A stretch of 64,000 nt of DNA from Bradyrhizobium monzae (GCF_021458635.1 NZ_JAIRDQ010000005.1:1-64000); one strand, 5' to 3'. Positions 32,045 through 41,217 are shown, numbered from the stretch's first letter. Notes: generated by a model not told the origin, from the letters alone. Translations and numbers: made by a program.

Positions 32045-33203
32045 CATGGTCGGCTTCAGGGCGAGGCTGCGTCAGCCGCGGCCCTTCCGTCGCCAGCCGC
32101 TCCAGCATCGCCGTGATGATGTCGATATCGACGCCGTTGTCGTCGCGTGCATGGTCGTCTTGCGCGTCCGCGTCGTGCTTTGCCGGCTCTTCGTTGTGAA
32201 CGTCGTCGGCGGCGAGGACAGCCGCCGGGGCCTCGATCTCGAATTCGCCGTCGAAATAGTCGATCCCGGTCTCGTCAGACTCTGCGGTCACAACCTCGAG
32301 GGAGCGGCTCTGCGCAGCGATCCGGCCAATGGCGTTGGAGAATGCGGCGATCTGCGGGGCTTCCAGGCGCATGGCGTCGAAGTCCACCGGAAGCGGCCGT
32401 TCGACGCGAGGCGCCGGCTCGGAATGCCAGGGCGCGCGGCTGTCCTCGTCATCCTGCCGATGATCCCAGTTCACGCGGCGATCGGCCGTCCGGGCGCGCG
32501 CGCGTCCACCGGCGAAGCGATAAATCACGCTGGCGAGGACGCCGGCGAGCGCCAGCGCGCCGGCGATGACGAGCAGCAGCATCTGCACCGATCCGGTTGG
32601 CTTGTCCGCGGGCGCGTCTGCCGCGGCGAGCGTCAATGGGGCGGGGGATGTGGCCGGCTTCGCGTTCGGCTGTGCGGACGCCGCTGCAGGTGCGGCATCC
32701 GTTGCAGCTGAAGGCTGCGGCGCAGGCGAAGCGGGTGCCGGATCGGGCCAGCGCGTGGCGACGGAGGGCTGCGCTGCATTGGCATCGGTGGCGCTGGGAG
32801 CCTGCTGCGTCGAGGCTGCGGCCGGCGCCGGCGGGCTCGCTGCAGCACTGGTCTGCGGCGCGATGTATTCGGCATGCGCATTCTGCACCGATTGCGGCGC
32901 GGCTGGAGCCGCATTCGGCGCATCGGGCGTCGCCTGAGCGCTCTGCGTGGCCTTAGCACCTTCCTTGGCACCTTCGGCGCGCAGATACCAGCATTGCCGT
33001 TTGGTCCCGCGCTCCACGCGGAAGTGCCAGTGCTGGCCCTGCGGCGCGACACCCTTCGGCGAGGCGAGACAGTCGGCTGCCGCATTGGCCGCGCTTGCGG
33101 CGCTGGGTGCGCTTGGCGCGTTCTGCGAAACAGCGGCCAACGGTGCGCCGGCGATGATGCTGCCTACCAGCGCGGATATGAACTTTGCGGTGCGGTTGCC
33201 CAT
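31977..33203 (-). CDS. Ala/Pro-rich single-span membrane protein of unknown function
   Basis: 408 residues. It has a signal-like N-terminus (MGNRTAKFISALVGSIIAG), then a small domain with two cysteines (ADCLASPKG, RQCWYLRAEG). A long Ala/Pro/Gln/Ser low-complexity stretch follows (residues about 80-215), one membrane helix (MLLLVIAGALALAGVLASVI near 225), and an acidic cytoplasmic C-terminus (DDHARDDNGVDIDI...). The ATG at 33203 gives the cleanest signal sequence. No family name is assigned; similar proteins occur next to gmk in Bradyrhizobium. It overlaps the gmk end. Confidence 0.72.
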   Translation of the reverse strand: MGNRTAKFISALVGSIIAGAPLAAVSQNAPSAPSAASAANAAADCLASPKGVAPQGQHWHFRVERGTKRQCWYLRAEGAKEGAKATQSAQATPDAPNAAPAAPQSVQNAHAEYIAPQTSAAASPPAPAAASTQQAPSATDANAAQPSVATRWPDPAPASPAPQPSAATDAAPAAASAQPNAKPATSPAPLTLAAADAPADKPTGSVQMLLLVIAGALALAGVLASVIYRFAGGRARARTADRRVNWDHRQDDEDSRAPWHSEPAPRVERPLPVDFDAMRLEAPQIAAFSNAIGRIAAQSRSLEVVTAESDETGIDYFDGEFEIEAPAAVLAADDVHNEEPAKHDADAQDDHARDDNGVDIDIITAMLERLATEGPRLTQPRPEADHASLEADLAALARSSRGRSAARA

Positions 33204-33503
33204 CCTGGTCTCCCGTTTACGCATGACGCAACTCGTTACCTTCCCTTTCTCAACAAAGAGTTAGGTGGCAATGAGCCGCAAATCCGGAGAGGATGTGGCT
33301 TGAATTGGGCCTGCACGGCGTTCGTTCCACCGCGAAATCAGGCTTTTTGCTGACGCTATTGCTTGGTCCAGGTTCCCTAGCAATCGTCGGAGCGGCGGAA
33401 GGTGCCGGAGCCGCGGCGCCCCCAGCGAGGTGCATCTGTCGTGATGACCATGGCATGCGTTATCTTCGGCGTATTCCCGTTGTGAGCATTGAGAGGCGCA
33501 CGC
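33204..33503. other. 300-bp intergenic gap
   Basis: Divergent spacer between the membrane protein and the AtuA-like gene. No gene, strong promoter, hairpin or repeat was recognised. Confidence 0.5.
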
Positions 33504-34841
33504 ATGAGAACGATCAGGATCGGCTCCGGAGCGGGCTACTCGGGTGATCGCATCGAGCCGGCCATCGAACTCGCCGAGAAAGGTCACATTCAGTACCTTG
33601 GCTTCGAGTGCCTCGCCGAGCGCACCATCGCGCTGGCGCAACAGGAGAAGATGAAAAATCCGGATGCTGGCTACGATCCCCTGCTGGAACGGCGCATGCG
33701 TGCGGTGTTGGCGATCTGCAAGGCCAAGGGCATCAAGATCATCACCAATATGGGCGCGGCCAATCCGCAGGCTGCGGCGCGGAAGACGGCCAGGATTGCC
33801 AGGGAATTGGGGATTGCAGGCCTGAAGATTGCCGCGGTCGTCGGCGACGACGTGCTGGACGTTTGCAAGCAGGGAAACTTCCCGTTTCTGGAAATCGACG
33901 GACGCATCGGCGATCTCGGCAATCGGCTGTTATCGGCGAATGCGTATCTCGGGGCAGAGCCGATCGTGCGGGCGCTGCAGGCCGGTGCAGACGTGGTCAT
34001 CACGGGGCGGGTCGGCGATCCCGCACTGTTCCTGGCGCCTCTGCTTCACGAGTTCGGCTGGGCGAACGACGACTGGGACTCGCTGGGTCGCGGAGCTCTG
34101 GTTGGGCACCTCCTGGAGTGTGCCGGCCAGATTACCGGTGGCTATTTCGCCGATCCCGGTTTGAAGGACGTCGCGGGTCTGGCACGTCTCGGCTTTCCCA
34201 TCGGGGAAGTGAGCGAGGATGGCAACGTCGTGATTACGAAGGTTGAGGGATCGGGCGGCGCCGTGACCGAAGCCACCTGCAAGGAGCAGTTGCTGTACGA
34301 GGTCCACGATCCCGCAAACTACATCCAGCCCGACGTGGTCGCCGATTTCTCCAACGTGACCGTCAAGCAGATCGGCCCTGACAGGGTGAGCATTTCCGGC
34401 GCGACCGGCAAGCCGGCGACGCCGACATACAAGACCTCCGTAGGCTATATCGACAGCTACATCGGCGAGGGGCAGATGTCCTACGGCGGTCCCGGCGCGT
34501 TGGCGCGGGGGAGGCTGGCGCTGGAAATAGTTCGGCAGAGGCTGGAATTGTGCGGCGTCCAAATGAACGAGCAGCGCTTCGACTTGATCGGGGCGAACGC
34601 ATTGTACGGCAGCGAGCTCTCCGAGGGCCACGATCCATACGAAGTTCGAATCAGAGCGGCCGGCCGCACCAATAGCCTTGCCGAAGCCGTGTTGATCGGC
34701 AACGAGGTCGAAACGCTCTACACCAACGGACCGGCCGGAGGCGGCGGTGCATTCAAGTCCGCGCGGGAGATTATCGCCGTGGCATCGGTTCTGGTGCCCA
34801 AGGAGTTGACGTCACCTGCGATCCAGCTGTTCGAGGCGTGA
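33504..34841 (+). CDS. AtuA-family (DUF1446) acyclic terpene utilization-like protein
   Basis: 445 residues matching the DUF1446/AtuA N-terminal domain: MRTIRIGSGAGYSGDRIEPA at the start, YLGFECLAERTIALAQ, TNMGAANPQAAA, ADVVITGRVGDPALFLAPL and the C-terminal TNGPAGGGGAF. The family includes AtuA of citronellol catabolism, but its chemical role is not settled. The start at 33504 is favoured over an in-frame one at 33489. The normal AtuA C-terminal domain is encoded separately in the next gene, so the pair represents a split AtuA. Confidence 0.85.
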   Translation: MRTIRIGSGAGYSGDRIEPAIELAEKGHIQYLGFECLAERTIALAQQEKMKNPDAGYDPLLERRMRAVLAICKAKGIKIITNMGAANPQAAARKTARIARELGIAGLKIAAVVGDDVLDVCKQGNFPFLEIDGRIGDLGNRLLSANAYLGAEPIVRALQAGADVVITGRVGDPALFLAPLLHEFGWANDDWDSLGRGALVGHLLECAGQITGGYFADPGLKDVAGLARLGFPIGEVSEDGNVVITKVEGSGGAVTEATCKEQLLYEVHDPANYIQPDVVADFSNVTVKQIGPDRVSISGATGKPATPTYKTSVGYIDSYIGEGQMSYGGPGALARGRLALEIVRQRLELCGVQMNEQRFDLIGANALYGSELSEGHDPYEVRIRAAGRTNSLAEAVLIGNEVETLYTNGPAGGGGAFKSAREIIAVASVLVPKELTSPAIQLFEA

Positions 34842-34901
34842 GGCAGTGTCAGCGCCCAGCCGCGGGTTACCTCAGGACCGACGTCAAATTCAGAAGAGAC
34901 C

Positions 34902-35222
34902 ATGACCATGAAGCTGCGTGAAATTGCCCATTCCCGGACCGGCGACAAGGGCAACACATCGAATATCTCGGTGATTGCCTTCGATCCGGCAAACTATGAA
35001 TTTCTGCGGGAGCACGTGACGGCCGATCGGGTCAAGCTTCTGTTCGCAAGCATCGTACGTGGCGACGTCAAGCGTTTCGAAATGCCAACCATCGGTGCGC
35101 TCAATTTTGTGCTGATGGACGCGCTGGGCGGCGGAGTAACACGCTCGCTTGCTGTCGATCAGCATGGCAAGAGCTTGAGTTCAGCGCTGCTTGACTTGGA
35201 TCTCCCGGCATTGCGCGGGTGA
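34902..35222 (+). CDS. AtuA C-terminal-domain-like protein
   Basis: 106 residues (104 if the second ATG, 34908, is used). It begins MKLREIAHSRTGDKGNTSNISV, the hallmark of the ferredoxin-like C-terminal domain of AtuA proteins, here free-standing. It follows the DUF1446 gene by 60 bp and should form a complex with it. Its last 42 bp overlap the 3' end of the convergent membrane-protein gene. Confidence 0.82.
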   Translation: MTMKLREIAHSRTGDKGNTSNISVIAFDPANYEFLREHVTADRVKLLFASIVRGDVKRFEMPTIGALNFVLMDALGGGVTRSLAVDQHGKSLSSALLDLDLPALRG

Positions 35223-35450
35223 GCGAGCTTGTCTCAACACGTTCGCCAGCTTCAGCGCCAGCAGCCCCAATACGCCGCTGATCAATCCCACGATCGCGTA
35301 GGACTCCGCGAACACGCCAGTTTGAATGAAGACCTGGCACGCGATGGCCAAGCAGATGGCGGCGAGCATCAGGCAGCCGCAGCCGACGATGATCGAGAGA
35401 TAGCGGATCGCGGTTGCGACGGGCCTGGCGGGTGATGCGGGATCGGTCAT
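35181..35450 (-). CDS. Small two-helix membrane protein
   Basis: 89 residues from the ATG at 35450 (MTDPASP). Two hydrophobic spans (YLSIIVGCGCLMLAAICLAIA and YAIVGLISGVLGLLALKL) flank a short loop, ending in a basic tail. The pattern is strongly protein-like, although the gene overlaps the AtuA C-domain gene at its 3' end. No family is recognised. Confidence 0.6.
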   Translation of the reverse strand: MTDPASPARPVATAIRYLSIIVGCGCLMLAAICLAIACQVFIQTGVFAESYAIVGLISGVLGLLALKLANVLRQARSPAQCREIQVKQR

Positions 35451-35511
35451 GCTGGATGACAACGGCGCGGCCGACGTTGCGTTCCGCCGCCGTCACAAGC
35501 GCGCAAGAGCA

Positions 35512-35688
35512 TTACTTGCTTGCGCAGCAGTCAACCAACAGGCGCCAGATGCGCTGGATCTCGACTGTCCTCTGAAGCTCGAGGACGTGGTTCTCGCTGG
35601 CGCGGGGGGAAGGGGTTGCAGAGCGGAGTTCGCGCGGCGCGATCCAGCGTTCGGAAATCGGATCGTACCATTTGCCGAGATTGACCAA
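35512..35688 (-). CDS. Small hypothetical protein (58 aa, TTG start)
   Basis: From TTG at 35688, after GGAGAGACAAGC, the product is MVNLGKWYDPISERWIAPRE... ending LLVDCCASK. Aromatic-rich and soluble, it looks like a real short rhizobial protein. It could extend upstream in frame to 35781, but the good ribosome-binding site favours this start. Function unknown. Confidence 0.5.
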   Translation of the reverse strand: MVNLGKWYDPISERWIAPRELRSATPSPRASENHVLELQRTVEIQRIWRLLVDCCASK

Positions 35689-35722
35689 GCTTGTCTCTCC
35701 TCTGTCGATCCCCTGGTTTTGC

Positions 35723-35914
35723 CTATCCCATGCGGCGGTTGCTGGTGTTCTGGGTGAGGTTGCCGTGGGCTGCCTGCTCACGGATGTTCTGCTTCTCGTC
35801 GTCGCGATGGCCTTTGGTAGTGTCGACGGGAACGGCCGGCACGCTGCCGGCGCCCTTGTGGCTCTGGTTTTCGTCGGGAACTGGCTGCACCGTTTGTGTC
35901 AGCGGCTTCGTCAT
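35723..35914 (-). CDS. Small hydrophilic protein (63 aa)
   Basis: From ATG at 35914 the product is very polar and Gln/Asn/Thr-rich, ending DEKQNIREQAAHGNLTQNTS. Short proteins with this REQ-x-GN-x-x-QNT ending are frequent in Bradyrhizobium, which supports it. It is probably disordered. An in-frame upstream ATG at 35977 is possible but less likely. Confidence 0.6.
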   Translation of the reverse strand: MTKPLTQTVQPVPDENQSHKGAGSVPAVPVDTTKGHRDDEKQNIREQAAHGNLTQNTSNRRMG

Positions 35915-36011
35915 GCGCCCAGACTCCGTTGTTGCCTTGACGAGAGGCCAACGCGCGGGTGGTTCGCGGTGTTCCAACCTTTAGGGCGAAGTGATTGGGT
36001 GACGCGCAGCT

Positions 36012-36422
36012 TCAGTGCTTCGAGGCGTCATGCTCACGGGATGACGATCCATCGGCCGGCGTCGGGTTCTCCTGCGCGCGGAGCTCTTTCAGGGGCGCCC
36101 CGAGGGATCGTTCGTGGCCTGCCGGCCCGGTGCGGTGCCCCGGCTTGCGGTATCTGCCGATGATCCGCTTGATGTCGTCGACGGCCTGCAGCAGAGGCGG
36201 CGTCAGCGAGAATAGCGCCCCCATCGCAATGGCAATGATTGTGTGGCGCAGCGAGACCCTTTCGTCCTCGTCGTAGGCGTTTCGGCCGATCGGGACAGGT
36301 GCGAGTCCGCTCGACGATCGCGGCTGATTCGATTTCCGGGGCTTGCGCGGCGGGATCATAATCACGACGAAGAGGACGTTGATCAGGAGCCAGATGCCCA
36401 GAATGATAAGAAGGATGCGCAT
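36012..36422 (-). CDS. Small membrane protein with disordered tail
   Basis: 136 residues from ATG at 36422. An N-terminal helix (MRILLIILGIWLLINVLFVVI), a basic linker, a second weaker hydrophobic stretch (TIIAIAMGALFSLTPPLLQ) and a polar C-terminal tail. The membrane-plus-tail layout is convincing. No family recognised. Confidence 0.62.
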   Translation of the reverse strand: MRILLIILGIWLLINVLFVVIMIPPRKPRKSNQPRSSSGLAPVPIGRNAYDEDERVSLRHTIIAIAMGALFSLTPPLLQAVDDIKRIIGRYRKPGHRTGPAGHERSLGAPLKELRAQENPTPADGSSSREHDASKH

Positions 36423-36687
36423 TCCACTCAAAACCGTAGGTGATACAATGTGCTGTCAGCTTATGCGTGCATTGAACGGCCGTTCGCATCCCATTGCAAG
36501 TTGTGCTTTGGTTTTATGCAAATTTCCGGGGTAGCCGGCTATCGGAATTCGGCAGATTGGGGCAAGTTCGCCCGGGTCCATCCGTGGAACTGGGGCGGCC
36601 GCGGGCGTTAACTTTCTGCCGACCCCGCGGAAGAGCCTCCCGCGTTGCACGCGAGCCACGCCTCGAACTTTGTTCTGGGCCGGAGAA

Positions 36688-36900
36688 CTACGGAATTTCG
36701 AAACAGGCCGTCTGGTCGCGATAGGCGTCGATCGCCCTGTTGGCGAGCATCAGCGGCCGGCGCTCGCCGGTTTTGAGCTGCACCTCGATCGCATCGAGAA
36801 TGATGTTGGCGGACGTGTCGGGCGAGCCGAGCTCGCCGCTCTTCTCGAGGAAGCTCCAGGCAATGAAGAACGCGCTTTCGACGGTGCAGCGAATGGACAT
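36688..36900 (-). CDS. Small hypothetical protein (70 aa)
   Basis: From ATG at 36900: MSIRCTVESAFFIAWSFLEK..., an amphipathic, probably globular mini-protein ending DAYRDQTACFEIP. The composition is protein-like and no other frame here is. A longer frame to 36951 adds an arginine-rich start lacking a ribosome-binding site. The role is unknown. Confidence 0.6.
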   Translation of the reverse strand: MSIRCTVESAFFIAWSFLEKSGELGSPDTSANIILDAIEVQLKTGERRPLMLANRAIDAYRDQTACFEIP

Positions 36901-36960
36901 GCGCAGCCAACGCGGCGCAGCCGTAGCCGTTCCGCGCGCCGGGCATCGCACGTAGCGAGC

Positions 36961-37150
36961 TCACTTCAGCGACGAACCGATCGAGCCCAACTTCAGCTTC
37001 AGCGTCGAACCGAGATTGTTGACCACCGCGATGTTGGCCAGCGCAATGCCGGCGGATCAGACCGTACGCGCGATCGCCGTCGCGCCGAATTCGTCCGCCA
37101 GGAAGCGGCAAAAGGTCTGCATGGGCACGCCGGAATCCGAAGAGCGATGA
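36961..37150 (-). pseudogene. Remnant gene with internal stop
   Basis: One frame reads SDSGVPMQTFCRFLADEFGATAIARTV, stop, SAGIALANIAVVNNLGSTLK...SLK, stop. Both halves look like genuine protein in the same frame, separated by a single TGA near 37058, and no start is evident. It is best read as a decayed gene of unknown family. The surrounding 36901-37267 holds nothing else. Confidence 0.4.
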
Positions 37151-37267
37151 TGAGACCGTAGTTCGCAGGTCGCGCTTCAATATGCGGAACCGGTCTCGCG
37201 TGAATTCCGAGTTAATGGCGCAAAACGAAAGCGGCGGCGAGATGCGTATCCCGCCGCCGGTCGAAGC

Positions 37268-38326
37268 TCAGTTCTTCAGCACGATGCGGCCGACCACGTG
37301 GCCGGCTCGCAGCTCGTCGATCCATTTCTGGACATCGCCCATCGGCTCTTCGCGCATCGGCGTCGGCTTGATCTTGCCGGCGCGGGCGAGCGCCATCAGT
37401 TCATGCGCCTCGGCAAGCGTGCCGACCATAAAACCCTCGACCGTGAGGCGCTTGTAGACCCACTGCACCATCGGCAGCGTGAACTGGCCGCCCATCAGGC
37501 CGGAAACGACGACCTTGCCGCCGCGCGCGGCAACCGCGACCGCAAAGGCCATCGACTTCTCGTTGCCCGCGAAATCGACGACCTCGTCAAAACCGCCGTC
37601 GGTCTCCTTCAGGATGCGTTTGATGACGTCGGGCTCGGAGGGATCATAGGCGTTGGCCGCGCCGTTCTTCAGCGCGGTATCGCGCGCGGCCGGCGAGAGA
37701 TCGGCGACCGTGATCGGCTGCTTGAACATCGCTTGCGCGAACGACAGTCCCATCATGCCGACGCCGCCGAGACCGATCAGCAGCAGATTGCGCTGACGCG
37801 GACGGTCGACCAGGCGCTTGAGCGCACCATAGGCGGTGACGCCAGAGCACATCAAGGTCGCGGCCTGGTTGACGGGCAGCGGATCGTAGTCGAGCAGATA
37901 TTTTGCGTCGGGCACCAGCACGTGGGTGGCGAATCCGCCGTCGATGGAGACGCCGAGGAAGCGCTGTTTCGCGCAGAGGTTCTCGTCGCCGTTCTTGCAG
38001 TCGCGGCACTGGCCGCAACCGATCCAGGGAAACACCGCCTTGTTCGAACCGACGAGACCCGCCGGCACGTCGGGGCCGACTTCATCGACGACGCCGGCGA
38101 TCTCGTGGCCGAGCGTGAAGGGCAGCGTCATGCCGCGTGTGGTGTCGAGCTTCTTGCCGCCGCCCAGATCGGCATAGCCATCCTGGATGTGCAGGTCGGA
38201 ATGGCAGAGGCCGCAGCGCTCGATGCGCACCAGCACCTCACGTGCTTGCGGCTTGGGCGTATCGACGATGGTCTCGCACAAGGGCGCATCGAACTTGACC
38301 AGCGACTGCCGACGCATCAACGCCAT
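37268..38326 (-). CDS. Zinc-dependent alcohol dehydrogenase (MDR family)
   Basis: 352 residues. Catalytic-zinc ligands are in CGLCHSD and GHEIAG, the structural zinc site in GCGQCRDCKNGDENLC, and the NAD-binding motif in LLLIGLGGVGMMG. All are intact, so it should oxidise an alcohol with NAD. The ATG at 38326 follows GGAGGGAAGAAA; a frame running to 38476 overlaps rsmA. It is the last gene of the leftward lpt-surA-pdxA-rsmA series but may have its own promoter. Substrate unknown. Confidence 0.92.
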   Translation of the reverse strand: MALMRRQSLVKFDAPLCETIVDTPKPQAREVLVRIERCGLCHSDLHIQDGYADLGGGKKLDTTRGMTLPFTLGHEIAGVVDEVGPDVPAGLVGSNKAVFPWIGCGQCRDCKNGDENLCAKQRFLGVSIDGGFATHVLVPDAKYLLDYDPLPVNQAATLMCSGVTAYGALKRLVDRPRQRNLLLIGLGGVGMMGLSFAQAMFKQPITVADLSPAARDTALKNGAANAYDPSEPDVIKRILKETDGGFDEVVDFAGNEKSMAFAVAVAARGGKVVVSGLMGGQFTLPMVQWVYKRLTVEGFMVGTLAEAHELMALARAGKIKPTPMREEPMGDVQKWIDELRAGHVVGRIVLKN

Positions 38327-38351
38327 TTTCTTCCCTCCGGAATTTCCATTC

Positions 38352-39206
38352 TCACGTTTCGGTTCGTATATCCGCCAATTCACGCGCCATGGCAACAAAG
38401 CCGGAGATGGGAATGGTCTCGGCGCGCCGCGTCGCATCGACGCCGGCGGCTGCCGCAAGCCGCGCGGGATCGACACCGAGCGATTTCAGGCTCTGGCGCA
38501 GCATTTTACGGCGCTGGCCGAAGGCCGCGGCCGCGACCTGTTCGAGCATCCTGCGATCGCAGGGTAGCGGCTCCGCGCGCGGCTTGAGGCGCACGACCGA
38601 GGAGGTGACTTTCGGCGGCGGCACGAAGGCAGACGGCGAAATGTCGAACAGGATTTTCGTCTCGCAGCGCCAGTTGGCAAGCACGCCGAGCCGGCCATAG
38701 GCCTCCTCGTCCTCGCGCGCGACGATGCGCTCGCCGACCTCGCGCTGAAACATCAGCACCATCATGTCGAACCATGGCGGCCAGGGCTCGGTGGTGAGCC
38801 AGTTGATCAGCAGCTGGGTCGCGATGTTGTAGGGCAGATTGGCGACGATCTTCGCGCGCTCCCGCCCGAGCAGCGGACGCGGATCGAACGTCATGGCATC
38901 GCCATGCACGATTTCGAGCCGGCCGGGATAGCGCGCAGAAATATCATTCAACGCCGGGATCGCGCGCTCGTCATGCTCGATCGCGATGACGCGCTTGGCG
39001 CCGAGCGCGAGCAGCGCGCGTGTCAGCCCGCCCGGGCCCGGGCCGATCTCGACGATGGTGCTCTCTTCCAGCGGCGCTGCCGCGCGCGCGATCCGCGCGG
39101 TGAGATTGAGATCGAGCAGAAAGTTCTGGCCCAGCGATTTGCGGGCCGACAGGGCGTGCTGGCGAATGACCTCGCGAAGCGGCGGGAGGTCGTCGATCGC
39201 GCTCAT
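38352..39206 (-). CDS. rsmA: 16S rRNA dimethyladenosine transferase
   Basis: 284 residues (also called KsgA). It dimethylates two adjacent adenines near the 3' end of 16S rRNA during 30S maturation. The SAM site EIGPGPGGLTRALL is near residue 52, after GQNFLLDLNLTARIA, and the catalytic NLPYNIA follows. Its start codon coincides with the last base of the pdxA stop (1-bp overlap). It is the end of the conserved lptD-surA-pdxA-rsmA order. Confidence 0.97.
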   Translation of the reverse strand: MSAIDDLPPLREVIRQHALSARKSLGQNFLLDLNLTARIARAAAPLEESTIVEIGPGPGGLTRALLALGAKRVIAIEHDERAIPALNDISARYPGRLEIVHGDAMTFDPRPLLGRERAKIVANLPYNIATQLLINWLTTEPWPPWFDMMVLMFQREVGERIVAREDEEAYGRLGVLANWRCETKILFDISPSAFVPPPKVTSSVVRLKPRAEPLPCDRRMLEQVAAAAFGQRRKMLRQSLKSLGVDPARLAAAAGVDATRRAETIPISGFVAMARELADIRTET

Positions 39207-40216
39207 CAGCTGTTTGCAGCCGCCATGCGGCTGGCAAGCTTGAGTGCCGCGATCAGGCTCGCCGGATTGGCCTTGCCGGTGCCGGCGATATCGAAGGCGG
39301 TGCCGTGATCGGGCGAGGTGCGGATGAAGGGCAGGCCGAGCGTGACATTGACGGCGTCGTCGAACGCCACCGTCTTGATCGGGATCAGCGCCTGGTCGTG
39401 ATACATGCAGACCGCGCAGTCATAGCCGGCGCGCGCGGCCTCGTGGAACATGGTGTCGGCAGGCAGCGGTCCCCTGACGTCGATGCCGTCATTGCGCAGG
39501 ACTTTGAGCGCCGGGGCGATCACGGTCTGCTCCTCATGGCCGAGCGAGCCGTCCTCGCCGGCATGCGGATTGAGGCCGGAGATCGCGATCCGCGGCCGCG
39601 CAACGCCGAAGCGGGATGTCAGCTCGGTTGCGACGATGCGCACGGTCGAGACGATGAGCTCGCTCGTGAGCTGGCTGAGGGCCTCCCGCAAGGAAACGTG
39701 GATCGTCACCGGCACCACGGCGAGCCGCGGCGACCACAGCATCATCACCGGCTGCGGCACGCTGGCATCGACGCTCGCGAGCTCGGCGAGGAATTCGGTG
39801 TGGCCGGGATGACGGAAGCCGGCGCGGTAAAGCACGCTCTTGGCGATCGGGTTGGTGACGACGGCGCCGGCGCGTCCGGCACGGACGTCGCTGACCGCCT
39901 GGCGGATCGAGACAAGGGCTGCCGGTGCACTCGAGGCATCGGGCTTACCGGGCGCAGCGGTCGCACGCTCGCCGGTCGCAACCACGGGCAGGGCATCGGC
40001 AAAGACGGTCTCGACTTCGCCCGGGCTCACCGCGGCGATCCTGATGTCGGCGCCGAGTGCTTTGGCGCGCTGCCCGATCAGCGCCTCGTCGCCGAGCAGA
40101 TAGAAGGCGGGAAGGCCGAGCTCGCGGCGCCTGAGCCAGGCCGCGATGGTGATGTCGGGGCCGATGCCGGCGGGCTCTCCGAGCGTCAGTGCAAGGGGCT
40201 TTGCGGGAGCGGCCAT
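39206..40216 (-). CDS. pdxA: 4-hydroxythreonine-4-phosphate dehydrogenase
   Basis: Pyridoxal phosphate biosynthesis enzyme of 336 residues. It opens LALTLGEPAGIGPDI and has the metal-binding histidines in NPHAGEDG and MYHDQALIPIK, followed by NVTLGLPFIRTSPDHGTAFDIAG. The start at 40216 is fixed by the 1-bp overlap with the surA stop; a much longer open frame above it is a shadow of surA. It lies between surA and rsmA as in E. coli. Confidence 0.97.
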   Translation of the reverse strand: MAAPAKPLALTLGEPAGIGPDITIAAWLRRRELGLPAFYLLGDEALIGQRAKALGADIRIAAVSPGEVETVFADALPVVATGERATAAPGKPDASSAPAALVSIRQAVSDVRAGRAGAVVTNPIAKSVLYRAGFRHPGHTEFLAELASVDASVPQPVMMLWSPRLAVVPVTIHVSLREALSQLTSELIVSTVRIVATELTSRFGVARPRIAISGLNPHAGEDGSLGHEEQTVIAPALKVLRNDGIDVRGPLPADTMFHEAARAGYDCAVCMYHDQALIPIKTVAFDDAVNVTLGLPFIRTSPDHGTAFDIAGTGKANPASLIAALKLASRMAAANS

Positions 40217-41148
40217 CAGCGGTTGCGATATTCGATCATCGCCGCTTTGCGGAGCTCGTCGAGATAGGCCTTCTGGGTCTTCTCGTACTTGTCCGTATAC
40301 ATCTTCTCGCGGATCTCGCGCTTCTTCGGCGTATCGATCGTGGTCGGCTTGCGCGAGCAAAGCACGACCATCTCGATGCCGGACTTGGTTACTTCGGGGG
40401 CCGTGAGGTGGCCGATCGCGGTGTCGTCGAGAACCTTGCGCAGCGACTCCGGCAGGTCGGCGGTGGTCTTGGTGACGCTGTCGCGGATGGTGGCGTTCGG
40501 CGTCGAACGGAACAGCGAATTGGCTTCCTCGCAGCTTCCGACACGCGAGCGGTATTGCTCGGCTTCCTTCATCCGCGTCTCCTGGAAAGCGGCCGACGAG
40601 CCGCGCGGCACGATCAGCACGATCGGCTGCATCTTGTACTCGGTGCCCTCGATCTGAAGCTTCTCTTCGCCGCCTTCGCGCACCTTGTCGGCGACCTCCC
40701 TCTCGCTGATCAGCAGCTTCTCCTTGAAGCGGCCGCGCACGAGGCTGGTCCACACCATCTCGGACTTCATGCGGCTCTTGAGAGTGTCGGGGCGCACGCC
40801 CTTGCTCTCGAGCGATTTGGTGAGCTGATCGATCGAGATGCGCATGCGTTGCGCCATGCCCTCGTAGGACTGGTTGACGTCGGAAACGGTGGGGTCGACG
40901 CCGTATTTCTTGCCTTCCTTTATCTTGATCTTGTCGTCGATCAGGATGTTGATGACGTCCTGCCGGCTCGGGGTCTTCTGCGTCGTCAGCGTGTCGAGCT
41001 TGGAGCGCTGCTCGATGTCGAAATCGGTGATGGGATCGCCGTTGACCATGACGACAATGTTCTGCGCATGCGCCGGCGCGCCGGCGAGAACCAGTACGGA
41101 GGCCAGCACGAGGAGGGGGAGGCGGAAGAAAGGCAGTCGGGTCGTCAT
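40216..41148 (-). CDS. surA: SurA-like periplasmic chaperone/peptidyl-prolyl isomerase
   Basis: Periplasmic chaperone of outer-membrane protein assembly, 310 residues from ATG at 41148 (an in-frame ATG at 41163 is also possible). The signal peptide ends APAHAQ. The N-terminal SurA domain (VVMVNGDPITDFDIEQR) is clear, followed by a parvulin-like region that is shorter than in E. coli SurA (428 residues, two parvulin domains). The position next to lptD supports the name, since SurA helps fold LptD. Confidence 0.88.
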   Translation of the reverse strand: MTTRLPFFRLPLLVLASVLVLAGAPAHAQNIVVMVNGDPITDFDIEQRSKLDTLTTQKTPSRQDVINILIDDKIKIKEGKKYGVDPTVSDVNQSYEGMAQRMRISIDQLTKSLESKGVRPDTLKSRMKSEMVWTSLVRGRFKEKLLISEREVADKVREGGEEKLQIEGTEYKMQPIVLIVPRGSSAAFQETRMKEAEQYRSRVGSCEEANSLFRSTPNATIRDSVTKTTADLPESLRKVLDDTAIGHLTAPEVTKSGIEMVVLCSRKPTTIDTPKKREIREKMYTDKYEKTQKAYLDELRKAAMIEYRNR

Positions 41149-41217
41149 GGTTGTCGCTCGCATGTCAGCCGAGATGATCCTGCGATCGGGAGCAGGTGGC
41201 CGGCATTTTTGACGGGT

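Noticed and set aside
36608..37180. 190-codon leftward frame as a gene.
   Set aside because: Arginine-rich shadow; shorter frames at 36688-36900 and 36961-37150 read better as protein.
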